DNA from: JBEKJU01 sp050011095
GTDB lineage: Bacteria; Desulfobacterota; Syntrophorhabdia; Syntrophorhabdales; WCHB1-27
Length of the DNA: 10,067 bases
Assembly (NCBI GenBank): GCA_050011095.1
Contig: JBEKJU010000114.1
Span: 1 to 10,067, forward strand
Direction: 5' to 3'
A model generated the notes under the pieces. That model saw only the letters and a list, made by a program, of their open reading frames with translations, did not search any database and was not told the origin of the DNA. Both the position numbers and the translations under genes were made by a program. Shown one piece after another: positions 5,426-10,067 of the stretch (positions within the stretch are counted from its first letter, which is position 1; every line of letters begins with the position of its first letter).

Positions 5426-6907
5426 GTGCATCCCATGAACACGAACGATAAACAGCACCGTGCCATTCTCCGGCGGATCGCCCGGAGGGCGATGCGTGAG
5501 AGGGGATTGCTCCCTGACTTCTCCGCCGAGGCGCTCGCCGAGCTTGCCGGGATCCCCGCACCCGCCGCAACCGATAGTGAGCGGGTCCGCGATCTCAGAA
5601 ACCTTTTATGGGCTTCCATTGACAACGATGACTCCCTTGACCTGGATCAGCTTACCGTTGCCGAGGCGATGCCCGGAGATCAGGTAAAAATTCTCGTCGC
5701 CGTCGCCGACGTGGACGCGATTGTGAAGAACGGCTCGGCAATCGACGACCACGCCCGCCACAACACCACCTCGGTATATACGCCCGCCACGATATTTCCC
5801 ATGCTTCCCGACCAGCTTTCCACCAACCTCACGTCGCTCAACCTCGATGAGGATCGACCGGTGATCGTGATCGAAATGGTGATCGGCAAAGACGGGTCAC
5901 TCCAGGCATCCGATATCTACCGGGCCCTTGTCCGCAATCATGCAAAGCTTGCCTATAACAACGTCGCGGCATGGCTGGAAGGCAAGGAGACGGTGCCCGA
6001 GGCCGTTGCTTCGGTCAACGGACTCGACGAGAACCTGCGCATTCAGGACAGTGTGGCGCAGCGCATGAGGGATCTCCGCCGCCTGCACGGGGCCCTTAGT
6101 CTCGAAACCGTTGAAGCGAGGCCGGTATTCGACGACAATGAGATCCGTGGGCTGGAAACGGAGAAAAAGAACCGGGCTACCGAACTCATCGAGGATTTCA
6201 TGATAGCCGCAAACGGAGTGACCGCCCGGTATCTCTCCTCCAAGAAGTTCCCCTCCCTCCGCCGCGTGGTGCGCACGCCAAAGCGATGGGAACGGATTGT
6301 CGCTCTCGCGGGGGAACGGGGGTTCACCCTTCCCCATGACCCGGCCGCGTCGGCGCTGGAGGAGTTTCTGACGAAAGAGAAGGCAGCCGATCCGCTGAGA
6401 TTCTCCGACCTCTCCCTCTCCGTGATCAAACTCATGGGACCGGGTGAATACATCGCAGAAATTCCCGGAGAAGCCGCCCCCGGACATTTCGGTCTCGCTG
6501 TCGCGGATTATGCCCACTCCACGGCCCCCAACCGCCGGTATCCTGACCTCGTCACGCACAGACTGCTGAAGGCCGCCATGGATCAACATTCCTCACCCTA
6601 CAAAAATAAAGACCTTGAGGCGTTGGGCAAGCACTGCACGGAGCAGGAGAATGCAGCCAAAAAGGTCGAACGGCAGGTCGGAAAATCGGCAGCGGCACTG
6701 CTGCTTGAGGCAAGAATCGGGGAGAGCTTCGATGCCATCGTTACCGGCGCGGCCCCCAAAGGCACGTGGGCACGTCTTCTTGACCCTCATGTGGAAGGGA
6801 GACTGGTGCATGGTTTTGAAGGCGTCGACGTGGGCCAGACGATTCGGGTGCAACTGATTCACACGGACGTGGAACAGGGATTCATCGACTTCAAGAGGGT
6901 GGGATGA
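5426..6907 (+). CDS. RNB-domain exoribonuclease (RNase II/R family), 493 aa
   Basis: Members of this family degrade single-stranded RNA from the 3' end, releasing nucleoside monophosphates with Mg2+. The RNB core begins at about residue 50. The metal-site motif reads SIDNDDSLDLDQL (64-76): D66, D72 and D74 align with D201, D207 and D209 of E. coli RNase II, while Q75 stands at the fourth aspartate (D210). YAHSTAPNRRYPDLVTHRLL (372-391) is the conserved TSPIRRYPDL-type motif with R380/R381. The end, about 430-490 (FDAIVTGAAPKGTWARLL...GRLVHGFEG), looks like an S1-type RNA-binding domain. N-terminal cold-shock domains are absent, which fits a shorter RNB subfamily and explains 493 residues against about 640 for RNase II. 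The start is the GTG at 5426, with GGAGG at 5415-5419. ATG at 5435 is a possible alternative, removing three residues. It appears monocistronic. Confidence 0.88.
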   Translation: MHPMNTNDKQHRAILRRIARRAMRERGLLPDFSAEALAELAGIPAPAATDSERVRDLRNLLWASIDNDDSLDLDQLTVAEAMPGDQVKILVAVADVDAIVKNGSAIDDHARHNTTSVYTPATIFPMLPDQLSTNLTSLNLDEDRPVIVIEMVIGKDGSLQASDIYRALVRNHAKLAYNNVAAWLEGKETVPEAVASVNGLDENLRIQDSVAQRMRDLRRLHGALSLETVEARPVFDDNEIRGLETEKKNRATELIEDFMIAANGVTARYLSSKKFPSLRRVVRTPKRWERIVALAGERGFTLPHDPAASALEEFLTKEKAADPLRFSDLSLSVIKLMGPGEYIAEIPGEAAPGHFGLAVADYAHSTAPNRRYPDLVTHRLLKAAMDQHSSPYKNKDLEALGKHCTEQENAAKKVERQVGKSAAALLLEARIGESFDAIVTGAAPKGTWARLLDPHVEGRLVHGFEGVDVGQTIRVQLIHTDVEQGFIDFKRVG

Positions 6908-7450
6908 TCAATTCGCCAGGTGATAGTTCTATGAGGTCGATCCCGTTTGAAGCGTCGCATCCCGAAGGGGGCCCGGTGCCTCAATGTCTTCCTGAAGGCG
7001 TGATTTTACGTTTTATCGTTCTGCTACCACCTTCCAAGCGGTAATGATGCACCGCCGGAAATGAAAAGGCAGGGCACTAATAAAGAGGATGTGGCTGAAA
7101 CAGTCGAGCGAACGAAATACGCACAACTTCTGACCCCCCGTCCCTGAATACTCGATCCTCGCCGTGTAGGACCAAAGCCCTATTGACACCATCCCGGCAG
7201 AGACACAATACTCTTTTATAGGTCTACGCAGGTTTTTTGCCGGAGAACCTAATCATACTGCAAGGTTGTGATGGATAGGAGAGAACGCATGGTTTGCGCG
7301 ATGAGGACGAATCGGCCCAGAAAGCATGAGCGAGACTAGTGCGATCCGGAAACCTGAATGCGGTAATGATTTCCCGTCTTAAAAAATTCTTGGCTGCATC
7401 GTGACCCGTCTCTCGTCCATTGCTCCATGATTGCTCAAAAGGAGAAAGCC
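6908..7450. other. Long intergenic region with promoter and leader
   Basis: This 543-nt gap contains no recognisable gene. A promoter-like sequence lies at 7183-7212. If used, it gives a leader of about 230 nt before the outer-membrane protein gene. Very short frames begin at 7061 (28 codons, no good ribosome site) and 7271 (22 codons, AAGG five bases upstream); neither is persuasive. No intrinsic terminator with a clear stem and T-run was found after the ribonuclease gene. Confidence 0.5.
7183..7212 (+). promoter_or_regulatory. Putative sigma-70 promoter for the outer-membrane protein gene
   Basis: A perfect TTGACA (7183-7188) is followed after 18 nt by AATACT (7207-7212), four of six matches to TATAAT. 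It is the best promoter match in the 543-nt gap. Transcription would begin near 7219 and leave an untranslated leader of about 230 nt, long enough for regulation, though no riboswitch class was recognised. Confidence 0.4.
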
Positions 7451-8305
7451 ATGAAAAGAACGACGATTGGGTTGGTACTCTCCCTGGCACTGGCGCTCGT
7501 CTCCATGCCCCTATGGGCGGCCGATGACCAGACCGAACTTGCCAAGAACGCGCAGAACCCGGTGGCCGGCGACGAGACCGAGCTTGCCAAGAAGGCGCAG
7601 AACCCGGTGGCCGACCTGATCAGCATCCCGATCCAGCCTAACTTTAACTTCAACTACGGCGCCAATAGAAACAAGTCACAGATCGTCACGAATATCCAGC
7701 CGGTTGTCCCTATCAGCCTCAACAAAGACTGGAATCTCATCACGCGGACAATACTGCCGGTCGTCTACACCGAATATCCTGCGTACCAGACGGGGTTAAG
7801 CAACTTACAGTTCACCGGCTTCCTGTCACCGGCAAATTCGGGCAAGTTCATGTGGGGTGTGGGTCCGGTGTTCCAGTTCCCCACCACCACCGATACGTAT
7901 CTGGGCAATAAAATGTGGAGTGCGGGGCCGTCGGCAGCCGGGGTCTTTACCAGTGGACACTGGGTTGTGGGTCTGCTGGTGCAGAACGTCTGGTCCTTTG
8001 CCGGCCCGTCCGGGCAGAGCAATCCAAGCGTGAATCAATTCCTGGCCCAGTACTTTATCAACTACAACCTCCAGAAAGGCTGGTACATTACATCCTCACC
8101 GATTATCACGGCCAACTGGAAGGCGGCAGGCCCTGATCAGTGGACCGTGCCGTTCGGCGGGGGCGTGGGGAAGATATTCAAGATAGGCAAGCTGCCGTTT
8201 AACGCTAACGTGCAAGCCTTCTATAACGTGGAGAGGCCCGGCATCGGTCCCGACTGGTCAATACGGGGACAGATAGCACTCTTGCTGCCCAAGGATATCT
8301 TTTGA
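7451..8305 (+). CDS. Outer-membrane 'transporter'-like protein (Phenol_MetA_deg-type), 284 aa
   Basis: The ATG at 7451 is chosen over one at 7427 because AAAAGGAG (7437-7444) lies six nucleotides before it and a signal peptide starts right there. Residues 1-23 form that signal (MKRTTIGLVLSLALALVSMP, cleavage near LWA-AD). A 15-residue unit occurs twice (26-40, 41-55), containing TELAKxAQNPVA. The second copy leads into DLISIPIQPNFNFNYG, a segment typical of these proteins. The remainder is Gly/aromatic-rich with alternating strands (TRTILPVVYTEY, FTGFLSPA, WGVGPVFQFPT, GGGVGKIFKIG). It ends SIRGQIALLLPKDIF, like the LLFPK termini of the group. This pattern fits a beta-barrel in the outer membrane. 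Relatives are annotated only as transporter or as proteins linked to aromatic compound metabolism. The substrate is unknown. Confidence 0.75.
   Translation: MKRTTIGLVLSLALALVSMPLWAADDQTELAKNAQNPVAGDETELAKKAQNPVADLISIPIQPNFNFNYGANRNKSQIVTNIQPVVPISLNKDWNLITRTILPVVYTEYPAYQTGLSNLQFTGFLSPANSGKFMWGVGPVFQFPTTTDTYLGNKMWSAGPSAAGVFTSGHWVVGLLVQNVWSFAGPSGQSNPSVNQFLAQYFINYNLQKGWYITSSPIITANWKAAGPDQWTVPFGGGVGKIFKIGKLPFNANVQAFYNVERPGIGPDWSIRGQIALLLPKDIF
7526..7615 (+). repeat. Tandem 45-bp in-frame duplication
   Basis: The units 7526-7570 and 7571-7615 match at 41 of 45 positions by my count, and encode DQTELAKNAQNPVAG followed by DETELAKKAQNPVAD. Three of the four differences change an amino acid. The unit lies just after the signal peptide, in what would be the periplasmic N-terminal segment. 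The second copy joins the conserved DLISIP sequence, so the first copy is probably the added one. Confidence 0.85.
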
Positions 8306-8412
8306 GACAACAACCGGTAGACCCTTTTGGGGGGCGCAGCGTTGACGTAATGGAACGAGGCTTCAGAAATAATCTATGAGGAAGTTTCATTCGGTTGGAA
8401 GGAACCATAGGC

Positions 8413-8420
8413 AAAGGAGG
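8413..8420 (+). promoter_or_regulatory. Strong ribosome binding site of the DUF1254 gene
   Basis: AAAGGAGG lies five nucleotides before the ATG at 8426, separated only by adenines. It is the strongest Shine-Dalgarno match in the window. Upstream, TTGACG at 8342-8347 could be a -35 element, but the best -10 candidate (AATAAT at 8368) is 20 nt away, so a separate promoter is uncertain. Confidence 0.6.
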
Positions 8421-8425
8421 AAAAA

Positions 8426-9898
8426 ATGAACCACGGACTAGAAGTCTGTTTCGTGTTGTTTGCATTCATTGCTGTGTTCGCGTTGGTCGTAGGGCCGGCA
8501 TCCGCGCAGCAGGTCCCAATCCCCACAACCGCCACCGAAGTTCCGGGGCCTGATTCCGGCACAGCCATGAACAAACCCTATGTGCAAATGGTGGGGCGTA
8601 CGGCCTACCTGTGGGGCTGGGCGCTGGTCAACAATGCCAACCGCCACGCTGCTTTTTCGAAGGCGCCCGAACCCGGCCTGCTCGGCGGGGTGGTGCCAAT
8701 CGCGCACAACGCGGTTGCGATGCTGACCAATTACGTCAGCCCGGACCAGCGCTTCGTCACCTGCACGAACCAGGACGTCGTGTATGGCTTCGGTTTCCTT
8801 GACAACCTCGATAAGGAGCCCATCGTCTTCCAGGTGCCGGACTTCGGCGACCGCTTCTGGGTCTATGCTCTTTATGACGCGCGTACCGACGAACTCTCGC
8901 AGATCGGCAAACAATACGGAACCAAGCCCGGCTTCTACATGGTGGTCGGCCCGAACTGGAAAGGAGATACGCCGAAAGGAATTACGGCGGTGTTGCGATC
9001 TTCCACTGACGTGGTCGCTGCAGCGCCGCGCGTTTTCATGGACGACACACCGGGGGATCACGCCGCCGTGCAGCCGCTCATCAGCCAGATCGACTTCTAC
9101 CCGCTCTCGCGTTTCGACGGGAAAATGAAGACCATGGATTGGAGCAAGCTGCCGCATTTCCCGGCGCCCAAATCCGACGGCAGGGGCGAGACCAAGTGGG
9201 TGAACCCGGAAACCTTCTTCGACGAATTGCCGGCTATTATGAAGTCGGTGCCGCCGCTGCCGGGTGAGGAAGCTCTTTACAAGTGGATCGGCAGCGTGTT
9301 GGAAGCGGCCGCCAAGGACCCGGCAATCATGCAGACGCTCAAGGAAACCGCCGTCGCGGCCGAGCGCGAGATCATCTCGCCATTCTTTCGGTGGCGCAAC
9401 AACGGCCGTCCTGCCGGCAACGGTTGGAATTCGCCGCTGAACAATGCGATGTGGGGAACCGACTACCTCAATCGCACGGGCACCGCCAAGTCGAACATGT
9501 ATGACAACCTGCCGGCGGAAACCAAGTATATCTACACGGACGATGACAGCCAGGGCAAGCAACTCAATGGGCAGAATTTTTATTCGATCACCTTTCCTAA
9601 AGGCCAGGTGCCTCCCGTTAAGGGCTTCTGGTCGGTGACGTTGTACAACGAACTGCACCTCTTCAATCCTAATCCGCTGAAGCGCTATTCGCTGGGCACC
9701 AAGAACAAGAACCTCAAATACAACGCGGACGGGTCGCTGACGCTCTACGCCGGCGCTAAATCGCCGGGCAAGAACGAGGAGAGCAACTGGCTGCCGGCAC
9801 CGAACGGCACCTTCTCGCTCTACATCCGCGCGTACTGGGCGGATAAGGCCATCCTCGACGGCACATGGCAGCCGCCGAAGATCGTGCGCGTAAAGTGA
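8426..9898 (+). CDS. Exported DUF1254/DUF1214 domain protein, 490 aa
   Basis: The function of this family is not established. Residues 1-27 are a signal peptide (hydrophobic core FVLFAFIAVFALVVG, cleavage ASA-QQ), so the protein is periplasmic or secreted. The DUF1254 part spans about 55-185: YLWGWALVNNANR, VVPIAHNAVAMLTNYVSPDQRFVTCTNQDVVY, then a VPDFGDRFWVYALYDARTDE block. The DUF1214 part is near the C-terminus, about 365-475: NAMWGTDYLNRTGTAKSNMY, YSITFPKGQVPPVKGFWSVTLYN, and SLYIRAYW toward the end. Domain order and length are normal for the family. The gene lies 120 nt after the outer-membrane protein gene and 32 nt before the next start. Arginine codons are almost all CGC/CGT (14 of 17 by hand count, one AGG, no AGA), unlike dnaN, so horizontal acquisition is likely. 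Confidence 0.88.
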   Translation: MNHGLEVCFVLFAFIAVFALVVGPASAQQVPIPTTATEVPGPDSGTAMNKPYVQMVGRTAYLWGWALVNNANRHAAFSKAPEPGLLGGVVPIAHNAVAMLTNYVSPDQRFVTCTNQDVVYGFGFLDNLDKEPIVFQVPDFGDRFWVYALYDARTDELSQIGKQYGTKPGFYMVVGPNWKGDTPKGITAVLRSSTDVVAAAPRVFMDDTPGDHAAVQPLISQIDFYPLSRFDGKMKTMDWSKLPHFPAPKSDGRGETKWVNPETFFDELPAIMKSVPPLPGEEALYKWIGSVLEAAAKDPAIMQTLKETAVAAEREIISPFFRWRNNGRPAGNGWNSPLNNAMWGTDYLNRTGTAKSNMYDNLPAETKYIYTDDDSQGKQLNGQNFYSITFPKGQVPPVKGFWSVTLYNELHLFNPNPLKRYSLGTKNKNLKYNADGSLTLYAGAKSPGKNEESNWLPAPNGTFSLYIRAYWADKAILDGTWQPPKIVRVK

Positions 9899-9930
9899 AC
9901 AAACCGATCAAGCGCAGAAAGGAGATGACA

Positions 9931-10067
9931 GTGAACACCACCCACAAAATGAACTACCCCGCAGCAAGCTGCGAGGTATCAAAGGCATTAAAAATCGAAG
10001 AGCGTGAGCTGACCTCGATGTATCTGATGATACGTTCTGCCCTGCTTCTGCACGTACTCCTTGATTA
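9931..10067 (+). CDS. Start of an unidentified gene, cut by the window end
   Basis: A GTG at 9931 has AGGAG (9920-9924) six nucleotides upstream. An in-frame ATG at 9925 directly abuts the ribosome site and is less likely. The frame stays open for 45 codons to the window end. The visible part starts MNTTHKMNYPAASCE and includes a charged helix-like stretch (KIEERELTSMYLMIRSALLLHVLL). There is no signal peptide and no family I recognise. It follows the DUF1254 gene by 32 nt in the same direction and is probably co-transcribed with it. The identity depends on sequence beyond the window. Confidence 0.55.
   Translation, partial: MNTTHKMNYPAASCEVSKALKIEERELTSMYLMIRSALLLHVLLD

Noticed and set aside
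8438..9658. Minus-strand open frame of about 400 codons opposite the DUF1254 gene
   Set aside because: It is a shadow of a G/C-ending codon-rich gene. The plus-strand frame has a signal peptide, strong ribosome site and recognised domains.

Overview
The window is ordinary bacterial chromosome of moderately high G+C. Genes are spaced, most have AGGAGG-type ribosome sites, and several use GTG or TTG starts. Arginine codons in most genes are rich in AGG and CGG. The mix of a beta clamp, a Phenol_MetA_deg/'transporter'-like outer-membrane protein and a DUF1254/DUF1214 protein would suit a deltaproteobacterial (Desulfobacterota, perhaps Syntrophorhabdus/Syntrophales-like) genome. That placement is inference from style and gene content, not from a marker gene.

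Layout: 1-419 has no gene. At 420-2155 three co-directional genes encode a small exported protein of unknown function, a DnaN-family sliding clamp away from the usual dnaA/recF/gyrB setting, and a 61-residue unknown protein 10 nt after the clamp. A terminator-like hairpin follows at 2352-2382. On the minus strand, 2539-3267 encodes a two-helix membrane protein with a bacterial PH domain and half a zinc ribbon. The stretch 3268-3821 contains a possible decayed reading frame and a promoter for an SDR oxidoreductase (3822-4541). The stretch 4542-5018 carries the last 34 codons of a tyrosine recombinase on the minus strand, clearly a remnant. A 70-residue membrane protein (5019-5231) and an RNase II/R-family ribonuclease (5426-6907) follow.

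After a 543-nt non-coding gap with a good promoter match come a signal-peptide-bearing outer-membrane beta-barrel candidate (7451-8305), an exported DUF1254/DUF1214 protein (8426-9898) and the start of another gene (from 9931) running off the window. The last two are 32 nt apart and probably co-transcribed. The DUF1254/DUF1214 gene has very different arginine codon use from the clamp gene, suggesting transfer.

No tRNA, rRNA, CRISPR array or complete mobile element was seen. I see no convincing new multi-gene system. The best leads are the stand-alone clamp with its short partner, the integrase scar and the codon-atypical DUF1254 gene.
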